Below the pieces are notes generated by a model. That model saw only the letters and a program-made list of their open reading frames with translations. It did no database searches and was not told where the DNA came from. Both the position numbers and the translations under genes were made by a program. Shown here in pieces: positions 1 through 9,106 of a stretch of 64,000 nt of DNA. The DNA is taken from the NCBI RefSeq assembly GCF_002214525.1, contig NZ_CP015104.1, forward strand, positions 124,001 to 188,000, given 5' to 3'. Numbering within the stretch: position 1 is the stretch's first letter; each line of letters begins with the position of its first letter. The stretch is from Thermococcus sp. P6 (GTDB lineage Archaea > Methanobacteriota_B > Thermococci > Thermococcales > Thermococcaceae).

Positions 1-77
1 CAGTCCAGCCGGGCATGGCTGAGAAATACGGCATCGTCGTCGGAAGGGAGATGTCGACCAACTTCGAGCTGGAGTGA
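1..77 (+). CDS. rpsE: Ribosomal protein uS5, C-terminal end only
   Basis: The window opens inside this gene. The frame starting at base 3 reads 24 codons to a TGA at 75-77 and ends in MSTNFELE. uS5 is a small-subunit protein at the mRNA entry and decoding side of the ribosome. The call rests on the short tail and on position: in the archaeal spc-type operon uS5 directly precedes uL30, and uL30 starts 12 bases downstream here. Confidence 0.8.
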   Translation, partial: VQPGMAEKYGIVVGREMSTNFELE

Positions 78-88
78 GGTGAGAGGTA

Positions 89-556
89 ATGGCAAAACTC
101 GCACTCATCAGGCTTAGGAGCGGGATAAGGGCCGGGGGTGATGTTAGGGACACTCTGGCCATGCTCCGCCTCCACAGGATCAACCACCTCGTCCTCGTCA
201 ATGACGATCCCAGCTACAGGGGAATGATCCAGAAGGTCAACAACTACATCACCTGGGGAGAGGTGAACGCCGAGACCCTCGCGGCACTGATCAGGAAGAG
301 GGGCAGGCTCGTGGGCAACAAACCCGTTACGGATGACTACGTAAGGGAGAAGCTCGGGATGACCATCGACGAGTTCGCCAGAAAGGTCGTTGAGGGCGAG
401 ATGGAACTCACCCAGATACCGAACCTTAAGCCCGTCTTCAGGCTCCACCCACCGAGGGGTGGCCTCAAGGGGAGCAAGAAGCGCAGCTTTAAGGAAGGAG
501 GCGCCCTCGGCTATCGTGGCGAGAAAATAAACGACCTCATTGAGAGAATGCTCTGA
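89..556 (+). CDS. rpl30: Ribosomal protein uL30
   Basis: Large-subunit protein of 155 residues, the usual long archaeal/eukaryotic form rather than the 60-residue bacterial one. The N-terminus ([13 protein letters not shown], then [12 protein letters not shown]) is the typical ferredoxin-like core, followed by the archaeal extension with the basic segment [15 protein letters not shown] at 89 follows the ribosome-binding site gaggtgagagg. It lies between uS5 and uL15, with 11 bases to the latter, so it is part of one co-transcribed ribosomal operon. Confidence 0.95.
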   Translation: MAKLALIRLRSGIRAGGDVRDTLAMLRLHRINHLVLVNDDPSYRGMIQKVNNYITWGEVNAETLAALIRKRGRLVGNKPVTDDYVREKLGMTIDEFARKVVEGEMELTQIPNLKPVFRLHPPRGGLKGSKKRSFKEGGALGYRGEKINDLIERML

Positions 557-567
557 GGTGGCGAGAG

Positions 568-1014
568 ATGATTAGGAGGAAAAGGAAGGTTAGAAAGCTC
601 CGCGGAAGTCATACTCATGGATGGGGCTGCAAGAAAAAGCACCGCGGCGGTGGTAGCAAGGGCGGCAGGGGAATGGCAGGAACCGGAAAGAGGAAGAACA
701 CCAAGTGGACGTGGGTCATCAAATACGCCCCGGACCACCTCGGTAAGAGGGGCTTCCACAGGCCAAAGGCGGTTCAGTATACCCCCTCCGTCATAAACCT
801 CAGCGATATCGATGAGAACCTTCAGCTCTTCCTCGATATGGGTATAGCCGTTGAGGAAGGGGGGAAGGTGATCGTTGACGTCACGGGGCTCGGCGTGGAC
901 AAGGTCCTCGGAACGGGGAAGCTCACCAGACCCATCGTCATCAAGGCCCGTTACGTTACCCCGAAGGCTGAAGAGAAGATAAGGGCTGCCGGCGGCGAGG
1001 TTATCCTCGCCTGA
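568..1014 (+). CDS. rpl15: Ribosomal protein uL15
   Basis: Large-subunit protein of 148 residues. The first half is very basic and glycine-rich ([18 protein letters not shown], then GGGSKGGRG), which is how uL15 threads into 23S rRNA; the second half is a compact domain ending in an archaeal uL15-like tail ([11 protein letters not shown]). The start follows gaggtggcgagag. It sits between uL30 and secY, the standard order in both bacteria and archaea. Confidence 0.95.
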   Translation: MIRRKRKVRKLRGSHTHGWGCKKKHRGGGSKGGRGMAGTGKRKNTKWTWVIKYAPDHLGKRGFHRPKAVQYTPSVINLSDIDENLQLFLDMGIAVEEGGKVIVDVTGLGVDKVLGTGKLTRPIVIKARYVTPKAEEKIRAAGGEVILA

Positions 1015-1043
1015 CCCCCTTTAACTTTTGGCGGGTGTTGACC

Positions 1044-2489
1044 ATGAGCTTCAGGAACGTAGTGTTTGCGATGGAACGGTACTTCCCAGAGGTGGAACGG
1101 CCCAAGAGGCACGTCCCGCTCAAGGAGAAGTTCATGTGGAGTGGAATCGTTCTGGTACTCTACTTCATCCTCGCGGAGATCCCCCTCTACGGGATCCCGT
1201 CACAGATTCAGGATTACTTCTCCACGCTCAGGTTCGTTCTCGCGGGAAGGAGCGGTTCCCTCCTGACGCTGGGTATCGGCCCAATAGTCACCGCGAGTAT
1301 TATAATGCAGCTTCTCGTCGGTTCGGAGATAGTCCACCTTGATCTTTCCAATCCGGAAGATAGGAGGTTTTATCAGGCCTCCCAGAAGCTGTTTGCGGTA
1401 TTCATGAGCTTCTTCGAGGCGGCAATATACGTCTTCGCCGGTGCCTTCGGAAGGGTGGACTCCAGCCTTGGGGCCTTCCAGACGACCACCACACCCGCGG
1501 GTACGGCCTACATCGGGCTCGGTCTGGCGACACTAATAATCCTTCAGCTCGGATTCGCCTCGACGATGCTCATCCTCCTCGATGAACTCGTGAGCAAGTG
1601 GGGCATCGGGAGCGGTATAAGCCTCTTCATCGCCGCGGGTGTTTCCCAGACGGTCATCACGAAAGCCCTCAATCCAGCAACGACCTCCAGCTACATCGAT
1701 CCGGTGACGGGTGGCCCGGCTATAGTCGGTGCCATTCCCGCCTTCATACAGCACCTGTTCCATGGTGACCTCACGGGCGCCCTTTACAGGGGAACGCTAC
1801 CCGATATAATGGACCTCACCGCCACGATAATAGTCTTCCTGGTGGTCGTTTACCTCGAGAGCATGCGCGTTGAGATACCCCTGAGCTACGGCAGGGTCAC
1901 CGTCCGCGGAAGGTACCCGATAAGGTTCATGTACGTCAGCAACATCCCCATCATACTGACCTTCGCCCTCTACGCCAACATCCAGCTCTGGGCCCGGCTC
2001 CTCAACAACTTCGGCTACACCTTCCTCGGGACCTTTGACCAGAACGGTTATCCCCTGACGGGCCTCGTGACCTACCTCTACCCGCCGAGGGACATCTACC
2101 ACGTTGCGGCCGATCCGCTCAGGGCCCTGGTTTACGCCCTGATAACGATCTTCTGGGCGATAATCTTCGGGTTCCTCTGGGTGGAGCTAACGGGTCTCGA
2201 CGCGAGGAGTATTGCCAGACAGCTTCAGAAGGCCGGCCTCCAGATTCCGGGATTCAGGAGGGATCCAAGGATACTCGAGAGGGTGCTTAACAGGTACATC
2301 CCCTACGTAACGTTCTGGGGATCCTTTACCCTTGCCATAGTGGCGGTGCTGGCGGACTTCCTCGGGGCCCTCGGTACCGGAACAGGAATACTCCTTACGG
2401 TCGGAATACTCTACAGGTTATACGAGGAGATAGCCAGAGAACAGGCCACCGAGATGTTCCCGGCCCTCAGGAAGTTCTTCTCCAAGTAA
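1044..2489 (+). CDS. secY: Protein translocase channel subunit SecY
   Basis: Central pore of the Sec translocon, moving unfolded proteins across or into the cytoplasmic membrane. The 481-residue chain has about ten hydrophobic segments and a SecY-type N-terminus ([17 protein letters not shown]). The early stretch ending in QIQDYF fits the plug region, and the cytoplasmic loop [19 protein letters not shown] matches SecY loops that contact the ribosome. ATG at 1044 is chosen; in-frame GTG at 1035 and TTG at 1038 would add three residues, and ATG 1071 is also possible. It ends a run with uL30-uL15; adk has its own TATA-like box after it. Confidence 0.95.
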   Translation: MSFRNVVFAMERYFPEVERPKRHVPLKEKFMWSGIVLVLYFILAEIPLYGIPSQIQDYFSTLRFVLAGRSGSLLTLGIGPIVTASIIMQLLVGSEIVHLDLSNPEDRRFYQASQKLFAVFMSFFEAAIYVFAGAFGRVDSSLGAFQTTTTPAGTAYIGLGLATLIILQLGFASTMLILLDELVSKWGIGSGISLFIAAGVSQTVITKALNPATTSSYIDPVTGGPAIVGAIPAFIQHLFHGDLTGALYRGTLPDIMDLTATIIVFLVVVYLESMRVEIPLSYGRVTVRGRYPIRFMYVSNIPIILTFALYANIQLWARLLNNFGYTFLGTFDQNGYPLTGLVTYLYPPRDIYHVAADPLRALVYALITIFWAIIFGFLWVELTGLDARSIARQLQKAGLQIPGFRRDPRILERVLNRYIPYVTFWGSFTLAIVAVLADFLGALGTGTGILLTVGILYRLYEEIAREQATEMFPALRKFFSK

Positions 2490-2561
2490 CCTTTTCCCTT
2501 TTCACAAAACCTTTTAAACCCGCCGGATTACTTCTCCCAGAAACCTCCCTGGGTGGGTGAG

Positions 2562-3152
2562 ATGTCGTTTGTGGTCATGATAACCGGGATTCCGGGGGTC
2601 GGTAAAAGCACCATAACAAGGATGGCCCTCAAAAAAACGAAGGCCAGATTCAGACTCGTCAACTTCGGTGATCTGATGTTCGAGGAGGCCGTTAAGTCCG
2701 GACTCGTCAGACACAGGGACGAGATGAGGCGGCTGAATCCGGAAGTTCAAAAGGAGCTTCAGCTGAAGGTCGCAAGGAAGATAGTGGAAATAGCCGAGAG
2801 GGAACCGGTACTCCTCGATACCCACGCCACCATCAGGACCCCCGCCGGCTACCTGCTCGGGTTTCCCAGGGAGGTTATCGAGGTGATAAACCCCAATTTC
2901 ATAGTCATAATAGAGGCCTCACCCAGTGAGATACTCGGAAGGCGCCTCCGGGATCTCAAGCGCGACAGAGACGTTGAAACCGAGGAGCAGATACAGCGCC
3001 ACCAAGATCTGAACCGCGCCGCAGCGGTTAGCTACGCCATGCACTCCCATGCTCTCATAAAGATAATCGAGAACCACGAGGACAAAGGTCTTAAAGAGGC
3101 CGTTCATGAACTTGTTGAGATACTGAATCTGGCGGTGGGGGAGTATGCTTGA
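2562..3152 (+). CDS. adkA: Archaeal adenylate kinase AdkA
   Basis: Catalyses ATP + AMP to 2 ADP. The 196-residue protein has a Walker A loop GIPGVGKST at residues 8-16 and closely resembles the remembered Thermococcales AdkA, including the [22 protein letters not shown] helix region near residue 140. It belongs to the archaeal trimeric class, distinct from bacterial Adk. ATG at 2562 follows ctgggtgggtgag; a GTG nine bases upstream is in frame but less likely. A TATA-like cttttaaacc near 2508 suggests its own promoter. Its last codons overlap the next gene by 8 bases, so the two are translationally coupled. Confidence 0.95.
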   Translation: MSFVVMITGIPGVGKSTITRMALKKTKARFRLVNFGDLMFEEAVKSGLVRHRDEMRRLNPEVQKELQLKVARKIVEIAEREPVLLDTHATIRTPAGYLLGFPREVIEVINPNFIVIIEASPSEILGRRLRDLKRDRDVETEEQIQRHQDLNRAAAVSYAMHSHALIKIIENHEDKGLKEAVHELVEILNLAVGEYA

Positions 3153-3672
3153 AGGTATATACGGTTTACTTGACAATCTGTTCGGACCCATGATACAGGC
3201 GTACCACCCGATATGGGTGGTTACCGTATCCGGAATAATACTGGGTGCTTTTTTCACCCTGCTGAACTACGTCCTGGTTGATCAGGAGAAGATTAAGTTA
3301 CTCCAGAAGAAAAGCAAGGAGTTCCAGAAGAAATACAGGGAAGCACAGGAATCCAGAGACGAGAAGAAACTCAGAAAGCTGCAGCAGGAGCAGATGGAGC
3401 TGATGAAGCTCCAGAGCGAGGTAATGAAGGACACGATGCTCAAGGTCAGCCTCCTGACCCTGCCGATATTCTGGATATTCTTCGGATGGCTCAGGAGATG
3501 GTACGTCGAGGTGGGAATAGCTAAGGCACCCTTTAACTTCTTCCTGTTCGACTGGTTCCACGGGTTTTACCATTCGGGACTGCCTGCCAGCGAGCTCGGT
3601 TACGTGGGCTGGTACATAATGACATCGACGGTAGTCGGCTACGCCCTCAGAAAGCTCCTCGACATGGGTTAA
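3145..3672 (+). CDS. DUF106 membrane protein, EMC3/YidC-like insertase
   Basis: Membrane protein of 175 residues with the layout of the archaeal DUF106 family: an N-terminal membrane helix (about 22-45), a cytoplasmic charged coiled coil (about 50-105, rich in [14 protein letters not shown]-type repeats), a second helix ([14 protein letters not shown]) and a C-terminal helix after residue 150. This family is the archaeal member of the Oxa1/YidC/EMC3/TMCO1 insertase superfamily and is held to insert short or tail-anchored membrane proteins, possibly with SecY. The gene overlaps adkA by 8 bases and lies just after secY, which supports that role. Function here is inferred from family and context. 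Confidence 0.85.
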   Translation: MLEGIYGLLDNLFGPMIQAYHPIWVVTVSGIILGAFFTLLNYVLVDQEKIKLLQKKSKEFQKKYREAQESRDEKKLRKLQQEQMELMKLQSEVMKDTMLKVSLLTLPIFWIFFGWLRRWYVEVGIAKAPFNFFLFDWFHGFYHSGLPASELGYVGWYIMTSTVVGYALRKLLDMG

Positions 3673-3714
3673 ATTTAAAAAGAGTCCACAAATAGGGGTT
3701 GCGAGGTGAGAGAG

Positions 3715-3984
3715 ATGAAGCCGATGTACAGATCAAGGTCATGGAGGCGGAAGTACGTCAGGACCCCGGGCGGAAGGACGGTCATACACTTTGAGAGGAA
3801 GAAGCCCAAGGTAGCCCACTGCGCCATGTGCGGCAGGCCGCTCAACGGTGTCCCCCGCGGCAGGTCTTCCGCTCTCAGGAAGCTCCCCAAAACTGCAAAG
3901 AGGCCCGAGAGGCCCTACCCGAACCTCTGCCCGGAGTGCATGAGGAAGGTCATGAAGGCCCAGGTCAGGGCAGGCCTCGTATGA
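3715..3984 (+). CDS. rpl34e: Ribosomal protein eL34
   Basis: Large-subunit protein of 89 residues found in archaea and eukaryotes. It is very basic at the N-terminus ([15 protein letters not shown]) and has two cysteine pairs, CAMC near residue 38 and CPEC near residue 75, forming the expected zinc site. ATG at 3715 is preceded by gcgaggtgagaga; the in-frame GTG at 3706 lies within that ribosome-binding site. A TATA-like aaatttaaaa lies near 3671. Only 9 bases separate it from cmk. Confidence 0.95.
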   Translation: MKPMYRSRSWRRKYVRTPGGRTVIHFERKKPKVAHCAMCGRPLNGVPRGRSSALRKLPKTAKRPERPYPNLCPECMRKVMKAQVRAGLV

Positions 3985-3993
3985 GGTGTTTGG

Positions 3994-4554
3994 ATGCCAA
4001 AGGGCTGCCTCGTCATAACGGTCAGCGGGCTGGCGGGTTCCGGAACCACAACCCTCTGCAGGAATCTCGCCAGACACTACGGGTTCAAACACGTCTACGC
4101 CGGGTTGATCTTCAGGGAGATGGCCCGGGAAAAGGGGATGTCCCTCGAGGAGTTCCAGAAGTACGCGGAGCTCCACCCCGAAGTCGACAGGGAGGTTGAC
4201 AGGAGGCAGATCGAGGCGGCCAGGGAGTGTAACGTTGTCATCGAAGGTCGTCTCGCCGGCTGGATGGTCGAGGAGGCCGACCTGAAGATATGGCTCGATG
4301 CTCCCATAATGGAGCGCGCCAGGAGGGTTGCGAGGAGGGAGCACATTCCCGTCGAGAGGGCCTTCGTGAAAATCGCCGAGCGCGAAAAGGACAACAGGAA
4401 AAGGTATTTAAACCTCTACGGGATCGATGTTGAGGACAGGTCGATTTACGACCTGGTAATAAATACCGCCAAATGGGGTCCCGGTGGCGTCTTCAACATA
4501 GTGAAGGCCGCCATCGACCACCTTTACCCCGACGGTGACGCGGGGTCCGGTTAG
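3994..4554 (+). CDS. cmk: Cytidylate kinase (CMP kinase)
   Basis: Transfers phosphate from ATP to CMP/dCMP in pyrimidine nucleotide supply. The 186-residue protein has the P-loop GLAGSGTTT near residues 12-20, in which threonine replaces the usual lysine-serine end exactly as in archaeal Cmk proteins, followed by HVYAGLIFREMA and the WLDAP, RRVARRE segments of the lid/nucleotide-binding region. Placement between eL34 and eL14 is the conserved archaeal order. Confidence 0.93.
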   Translation: MPKGCLVITVSGLAGSGTTTLCRNLARHYGFKHVYAGLIFREMAREKGMSLEEFQKYAELHPEVDREVDRRQIEAARECNVVIEGRLAGWMVEEADLKIWLDAPIMERARRVARREHIPVERAFVKIAEREKDNRKRYLNLYGIDVEDRSIYDLVINTAKWGPGGVFNIVKAAIDHLYPDGDAGSG

Positions 4555-4579
4555 AACAACGTTTTGGGAGGTGGGATGA

Positions 4580-4831
4580 ATGCCAGCCATTGAAGTGGGA
4601 AGACTCGCCGTGATAATAGCCGGAAGGAGAGCCGGGGAGAAGGTCGTCGTCGTTGACGTTATAGACAGGAACTTCGTCCTCGTTACCGGCGCCGGCCTCA
4701 ACAGGGTCAAGCGCAGGAGGATGAACATCAAACACCTCGAGCCCCTCCCCGAGAGGGTCAACATCGAGCGCGGTGCCGACGACGAGGCCGTCAAGGCGGC
4801 TCTGGAAGAAGCTGGAATCAGCCTCGAATGA
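4580..4831 (+). CDS. rpl14e: Ribosomal protein eL14
   Basis: Short archaeal eL14 of 83 residues with an SH3-like (KOW-type) beta barrel: [21 protein letters not shown] followed by [15 protein letters not shown]. It binds rRNA in the large subunit. Start at ATG 4580 follows ttgggaggtggga. In archaea eL14 is followed by the pseudouridine synthase Cbf5, as here. Confidence 0.95.
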   Translation: MPAIEVGRLAVIIAGRRAGEKVVVVDVIDRNFVLVTGAGLNRVKRRRMNIKHLEPLPERVNIERGADDEAVKAALEEAGISLE

Positions 4832-4960
4832 GGCCTCTTTTCTTTGTTAAACTTTTTTAACCCTCTGCACGGGGGCGGCTTTTTACCTGTGCTACATATG
4901 GAGGTTCTCGTAGAAGGGCTTTTCGGGGCAGTTCAACACCCATCGGTTTAAAAGGGTGGA

Positions 4961-4968
4961 TTTATAAG
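4961..4968 (+). promoter_or_regulatory. TATA box for cbf5
   Basis: The sequence tttataag with a purine-rich upstream element (aaagggtgga) lies about 50 bases before the cbf5 start, a normal distance for an archaeal promoter with a short leader. The 184-base gap between eL14 and cbf5 otherwise shows an A+T-rich stretch after eL14 (probable U-tract termination at about 4840-4860) and no gene I can support. Confidence 0.6.
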
Positions 4969-5015
4969 ACCTTCACCATTGGAGGGGCTGGAGTTAAAGA
5001 GATGGGGTGATGCTC

Positions 5016-6020
5016 ATGGCCGGGAATGGGGTGAGAAAGATCCTGCCGGCGGATGTGAAGAGGAAAATCATCGTTAAGGATGAAAACGCCGAAACGAATC
5101 CAAAGTGGGGGTTTCAACCGGAAGAGAGGCCCATGGAAATGCACATGCAGTTCGGGATAATAAACCTCGATAAACCCCCGGGCCCAACGAGTCACGAGGT
5201 CGTTGCGTGGGTCAAGAGGCTCCTCAACCTGAGTAAGGCCGGCCACGGAGGGACCCTTGATCCAAAGGTCAGCGGTATCCTCCCGGTTGCCCTGGAAAGG
5301 GCCACGAGGGTCGTTCAGGCCCTGCTTCCCGCGGGTAAGGAGTACGTTGCCCTGATGCACCTTCATGACGACGTTCCCGAGGGCAAAATCCGGGCCGTTA
5401 TGAAGGAGTTCGAGGGCGAGATAATCCAGAGGCCCCCGCTGAGAAGCGCCGTCAAGAGGCGGCTCAGGACGAGGAGGGTTTACTACATTGAGATACTTGA
5501 GGTCGACAACCGGGACGTTCTCTTCCGGGTTGGCGTCGAGGCCGGGACGTACATCCGATCGCTCATCCATCACATCGGCCTTGCCCTCGGCGTGGGTGCC
5601 CACATGGCCGAGCTCCGTCGTACCAGAAGCGGCCCCTTCAAAGAGGACGAAACCCTCGTGACGCTGCACGATCTCGTGGACTACTACCACTTCTGGAAAG
5701 ACGACGGTATAGAGGACTACTTCCGCAGGGCCATCCAGCCCATGGAGAAGGCCGTGGAGCACCTCCCCAAGGTGTGGATAAGGGACTCGGCCGTTTCTGC
5801 CGTGACCCACGGTGCGGATCTGGCGGTTCCTGGCATCGTTAAACTCCACAGGAGCATCAGAAGGGGCGACCTCGTTGCAGTTATGACGCTCAAGGACGAG
5901 CTCGTTGCCCTCGGAAAGGCCACCATGGGGAGCGAAGAGATGCTTAATAAGAGCAGGGGGATAGCGGTCGACGTTGAGAAGGTCTTCATGCCGAGGGACT
6001 GGTATCCGAAGATGTGGTGA
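5016..6020 (+). CDS. cbf5: tRNA/rRNA pseudouridine synthase Cbf5
   Basis: Catalytic subunit of H/ACA ribonucleoprotein, converting uridine to pseudouridine in rRNA, and also tRNA U55 in archaea. It shows the TruB-family motif with catalytic aspartate (GHGGTLDPKVSG, about residues 76-87), the KEYVALMHLH strand and a C-terminal PUA domain from about residue 250 (KVWIRDSAVSAVTHGADL). It is nearly co-linear with remembered Pyrococcus furiosus Cbf5. ATG at 5016 is chosen because ggggtga lies 5 bases before it; GTG 5007 and ATG 5010 are within that site. The downstream methyltransferase begins 4 bases after the stop. Confidence 0.96.
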   Translation: MAGNGVRKILPADVKRKIIVKDENAETNPKWGFQPEERPMEMHMQFGIINLDKPPGPTSHEVVAWVKRLLNLSKAGHGGTLDPKVSGILPVALERATRVVQALLPAGKEYVALMHLHDDVPEGKIRAVMKEFEGEIIQRPPLRSAVKRRLRTRRVYYIEILEVDNRDVLFRVGVEAGTYIRSLIHHIGLALGVGAHMAELRRTRSGPFKEDETLVTLHDLVDYYHFWKDDGIEDYFRRAIQPMEKAVEHLPKVWIRDSAVSAVTHGADLAVPGIVKLHRSIRRGDLVAVMTLKDELVALGKATMGSEEMLNKSRGIAVDVEKVFMPRDWYPKMW

Positions 6021-6024
6021 TTCC

Positions 6025-6612
6025 ATGGGGCACTACTACTCGGAGAACCCCGACGTTCCCATCAGGGAGAAGATCGTGGAGGTGTACCTCAGGGGTTGCA
6101 GATTTAAGTTCGTTACCGCAAGCGGTGTCTTCTCCTTTGGAAAGCTCGACAGGGGAACGGAGTTGCTGATAGAGAACATGGTGCTCAAAAATGGCTGGCG
6201 TGTTCTCGATCTGGGATGCGGTTACGGGGCCATCGGAGTGGTTGCCTCACGCTTCGTTGGGAGCGTGGTAATGACCGACGTTAACAGAAGGGCCCTGAGC
6301 GTGGCGAGGAAAAACTTAAAAATCAACGGCGTTAAAAACGCCGAGGTTCGGTGGGGAAACCTTTATGAACCCGTTAAGGGCGAGAAGTTCGACTCGATAA
6401 TCACCAACCCCCCGGTGCACGCGGGAAAGGACGTGTTGAGGGAAATAGTTATAAACGCTCCCCGGCATCTCAACGATGGAGGCCTCCTGCAGCTCGTAAT
6501 AAAAACAAAGCAGGGGGCAAAGTATATTAAGGCCCTGATGGACGGGCACTTCAACGAGGTGAGAGAGCTGGCCCGGGGGAGTGGTTACCGCGTGTATGCC
6601 GGGATCGCCTAG
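6025..6612 (+). CDS. RsmC-like class I SAM methyltransferase
   Basis: The 195-residue protein is a compact Rossmann methyltransferase. The SAM loop is VLDLGCGYGAIG (about 59-70), the acidic ribose-binding strand is VMTDVN, and the catalytic motif is NPPVHAG (about 120-126), the NPPxH form of the RsmC/MJ0882 group that methylates exocyclic amines of rRNA guanines. The target here is unknown. ATG 6025 follows gatgtggtgattcc, 4 bases after cbf5, pointing to co-expression with the pseudouridine synthase. Its last five codons, including the TAG, lie inside the downstream tRNA-Ser gene. Confidence 0.85.
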   Translation: MGHYYSENPDVPIREKIVEVYLRGCRFKFVTASGVFSFGKLDRGTELLIENMVLKNGWRVLDLGCGYGAIGVVASRFVGSVVMTDVNRRALSVARKNLKINGVKNAEVRWGNLYEPVKGEKFDSIITNPPVHAGKDVLREIVINAPRHLNDGGLLQLVIKTKQGAKYIKALMDGHFNEVRELARGSGYRVYAGIA

Positions 6613-6684
6613 CCTGGGATGGCGCGGGCCTTGAGAGCCCGTGTCCGTATGGACACCGGGGTTCAAATCCCCGTCCCGGCGCCA
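6598..6684 (+). tRNA. tRNA-Ser (anticodon UGA)
   Basis: 87-base class II tRNA. Acceptor strands GCCGGGA (6598-6604) and TCCCGGC (6674-6680) pair perfectly; anticodon stem CGGGC/GCCCG holds loop CTTGAGA, giving UGA; a long variable arm (GTCC-GTAT-GGAC) is diagnostic of serine; the T arm is CGGGG-TTCAAAT-CCCCG. CCA is encoded at 6682-6684. The first 15 bases are also the end of the methyltransferase coding sequence. Confidence 0.95.
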
Positions 6685-6720
6685 AAATCCTCTGTGAAGG
6701 ATCAAGGAGGTGTGTTCGTA

Positions 6721-7167
6721 ATGGCTGACTTTAGACATATCGTCCGTGTAGCTGGAGTGGATCTGGACGGGAATAAGCAACTGAGATGGGCTCTTACAGG
6801 CATCAGGGGAATGGGGATAAACTTTACCACTATGGTGCTCAGGACGGCTGGCATAGACCCCTACATGAAGACCGGCTATCTGACCGACGAGCAGGTCAAA
6901 ACCATAGAGAAGATCCTCGAGGATCCGGTGGGCCACGGCGTACCCGCCTGGGCGGTCAACAGGCCGAAAGACTACGAGACCGGAAGGGACATGCACCTTA
7001 CAACGGCCAAGCTCGTCATGGCATGGCGCGAGGATGTGAACAGGCTCAGGAGAATACGCGCCTACAGGGGCATAAGGCACGAGCTTGGACTGCCAGTTAG
7101 GGGCCAGAGAACCAGATCGAACTTCAGACATGGTTCCACGGTAGGCGTTAGAAGAAGAAAGAAGTGA
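6721..7167 (+). CDS. rps13: Ribosomal protein uS13
   Basis: Small-subunit head protein of 148 residues contacting the P-site tRNA and 5S/uL5 bridge. The N-terminus [15 protein letters not shown] and the C-terminal basic tail ([21 protein letters not shown]-like) are typical for archaeal uS13. ATG 6721 is preceded by caaggaggtgtgttcgta; a GTG at 6712 is a possible alternative. It starts the uS13-uS4-uS11-Rpo3 block 36 bases after the tRNA. Confidence 0.95.
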   Translation: MADFRHIVRVAGVDLDGNKQLRWALTGIRGMGINFTTMVLRTAGIDPYMKTGYLTDEQVKTIEKILEDPVGHGVPAWAVNRPKDYETGRDMHLTTAKLVMAWREDVNRLRRIRAYRGIRHELGLPVRGQRTRSNFRHGSTVGVRRRKK

Positions 7168-7177
7168 GGTGGTGTGA

Positions 7178-7720
7178 ATGGGAGACCCCAAGAGACAGAG
7201 GAAGAAGTACGAGACGCCCTCTCACCCGTGGATTAAGGAGAGGCTCGAGCGTGAGAGGGTTCTCATGAGGAAGTACGCCCTCAAGAACAAGAAGGAGCTC
7301 TGGAGGCACGAAACCCAGCTCAAGGAATTCAGGCGCAGGGCCAGACGTCTCCTCGCTGCCCGTGGGGATCAGGCGGAGATCGAGAGGGTCCAGCTCCTTC
7401 AGAGGCTCAACAGGCTGGGACTCCTTCCGGCTGACGCAGTTCTGGACGACGTTCTCTCGCTCACCATTGAGGATGTTCTCGACAGGCGCCTCCAGACCAT
7501 CGTTTACAGGAAGGGTCTCGCCAGAACCATAAAACAGGCCCGGCAGCTGATAGTCCACGGTCACATCGAGTTGAACGGACAGATCATCCGGTCTCCGGGT
7601 TACCTCGTCCTCAAGGAGGAAGAGGACAGCATTACCTACTCGAAGACGTCTCCCTTTGCGAGGGAAGGCCATCCCGAGAGGATGGTCATTGAAAGCGCCA
7701 GGCAGGGTGGTGAGGCATGA
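7178..7720 (+). CDS. rps4: Ribosomal protein uS4
   Basis: Primary 16S rRNA-binding protein of 180 residues. It has the basic N-terminal region ([17 protein letters not shown]) and an S4 RNA-binding fold around residues 105-150 ([20 protein letters not shown], then [12 protein letters not shown]). The uS11 start overlaps its stop by four bases (ATGA), showing translational coupling. Confidence 0.95.
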   Translation: MGDPKRQRKKYETPSHPWIKERLERERVLMRKYALKNKKELWRHETQLKEFRRRARRLLAARGDQAEIERVQLLQRLNRLGLLPADAVLDDVLSLTIEDVLDRRLQTIVYRKGLARTIKQARQLIVHGHIELNGQIIRSPGYLVLKEEEDSITYSKTSPFAREGHPERMVIESARQGGEA

Positions 7721-8136
7721 GTGAGGAAGTTCAGCAGGTTAACCTTAAGAAGAAGGATAAGTGGGGAGTCGCGCACATCTACTCAAGCTACAACAACACC
7801 ATAATCCACATCACTGACATTACGGGGGCCGAGACGGTCTCGAGATGGAGCGGTGGTATGGTTGTGAAGGCCGACAGGGACGAGCCCTCTCCCTACGCTG
7901 CCATGATAGCCGCCAGAAGGGCGGCCGAAGAGGCCATGGAAAAGGGCTTCGTCGGCGTCCACATCAAGGTTCGCGCCCCCGGAGGGAGCAAAAGCAAGAG
8001 CCCCGGACCGGGTGCTCAGGCGGCTATACGTGCCCTGGCCAGGGCCGGCCTCAGGATAGGCAGGGTTGAGGACGTCACCCCGATTCCGCACGACGGTACC
8101 CGGCCGAAGGGCGGGAGAAGGGGCAGGCGCGTCTGA
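7717..8136 (+). CDS. rps11: Ribosomal protein uS11
   Basis: Small-subunit platform protein, 139 residues. Recognisable by [19 protein letters not shown] at the N-terminus, the [14 protein letters not shown] helix and the basic glycine-rich end ([15 protein letters not shown]) that contacts rRNA near the E site. It overlaps uS4 by four bases and is followed by the polymerase subunit gene after 27 bases. Confidence 0.96.
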   Translation: MSEEVQQVNLKKKDKWGVAHIYSSYNNTIIHITDITGAETVSRWSGGMVVKADRDEPSPYAAMIAARRAAEEAMEKGFVGVHIKVRAPGGSKSKSPGPGAQAAIRALARAGLRIGRVEDVTPIPHDGTRPKGGRRGRRV

Positions 8137-8163
8137 CCCATAACTTCTTTTTTGGTGATGCCG

Positions 8164-8949
8164 ATGGAGCCAAAATTCCGGATTCTCGAGAAAAAGGGGG
8201 ACTCGATCAAGTTCATCGTGGAGGGAATTGACGTAACCTTCGCCAACGCCCTGAGGAGGACCATCCTCTCCGAGGTCCCCACCTTTGCCGTCGACGAGGT
8301 CGAGTTCTTCGAGAACGATTCGGCCCTCTTCGATGAGATAATAGCCCACCGACTGGCCATGATTCCCCTCACCACGCCCCCTGACAGGTTCTCGCTCGAT
8401 TCCCTCGAGCTTGATGAAACCACCGTCACTCTGTCCCTTCAGGCAGAGGGGCCGGGGATGGTTTACTCGGGCGACCTGAGGAGCGACGATCCGGACGTCA
8501 AACCGGCCAACCCGGACATACCGATAGTCAAGCTCGCGGAGGGCCAGAAGCTTACCCTCAACGCCCATGCAAGGCTCGGCCGCGGTAAGGACCACGCCAA
8601 GTGGCAGCCGGGTTTCGTCTACTACAAGTACCTCACGAGGCTACACGTTGATAAGGAAGTTCCGGACTGGAAGGAACTCGAAGAGCTCGGGAAGAGGCGC
8701 GGTCTTCCAGTTGAGGAAAGGGAAGGAGAGTTGATCATCACGACCACCAAGGCCTTCTACCTTCCGGCGAAATTCGAAGCCTACGAAGGGAAGGGCATAA
8801 GTGAGGAGATAGTGCCCGGAGCGTTCGTGTTTACGGTCGAGACCAACGGGGAAATTCCGGTTGAGGAAACGGTAAGCTTAGCACTCAAAATCCTGATGAG
8901 GAAGAGCGATAGATTTATAAGCGAACTCCATAAATTAGCGTCCGACTGA
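8164..8949 (+). CDS. rpo3: RNA polymerase subunit Rpo3 (subunit D)
   Basis: Assembly subunit of archaeal RNA polymerase, homologous to Rpb3 and bacterial alpha; it dimerises with Rpo11 and nucleates the enzyme. The 261-residue chain carries the alpha-type dimerisation motif [19 protein letters not shown]. No cysteine is present, so the Fe-S cluster domain seen in many archaeal D subunits is absent, as is known for Thermococcales. ATG 8164 follows ttggtgatgccg; ATG 8158 is an alternative. It closes the uS13-uS4-uS11 block and is followed after one base by a tRNA. Confidence 0.95.
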   Translation: MEPKFRILEKKGDSIKFIVEGIDVTFANALRRTILSEVPTFAVDEVEFFENDSALFDEIIAHRLAMIPLTTPPDRFSLDSLELDETTVTLSLQAEGPGMVYSGDLRSDDPDVKPANPDIPIVKLAEGQKLTLNAHARLGRGKDHAKWQPGFVYYKYLTRLHVDKEVPDWKELEELGKRRGLPVEEREGELIITTTKAFYLPAKFEAYEGKGISEEIVPGAFVFTVETNGEIPVEETVSLALKILMRKSDRFISELHKLASD

Positions 8950-8950
8950 C

Positions 8951-9038
8951 GCGGGGGTTGCCGAGCCTGGCCAAAGGCGCGGGATTCAGGGTCCCGTCCC
9001 GTAGGGGTTCCGGGGTTCAAATCCCCGCCCCCGCACCA
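8951..9038 (+). tRNA. tRNA-Leu (anticodon CAG)
   Basis: 88-base class II tRNA with acceptor GCGGGGG pairing to CCCCCGC, anticodon stem CGGGA/TCCCG and loop TTCAGGG giving CAG, a long variable arm, T arm CGGGG-TTCAAAT-CCCCG, and encoded CCA at 9036-9038. The gene begins one base after the rpo3 stop, so it must be excised from an rpo3 read-through transcript or have a promoter inside rpo3 (a TATA-like gatttataagc lies near 8912). Confidence 0.96.
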
Positions 9039-9106
9039 GCTTTCACGCTCATCCCTTGGACCTGTCGGTTTCCCAGCCCTGAGAGAGAGCGTTAGGAGGT
9101 ATGTTC

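Noticed and set aside
4898-4951. 17-codon frame (MEVLVEGLFGAVQHPSV) between eL14 and cbf5
   Set aside because: No good ribosome-binding site and no feature beyond being open; chance is sufficient.
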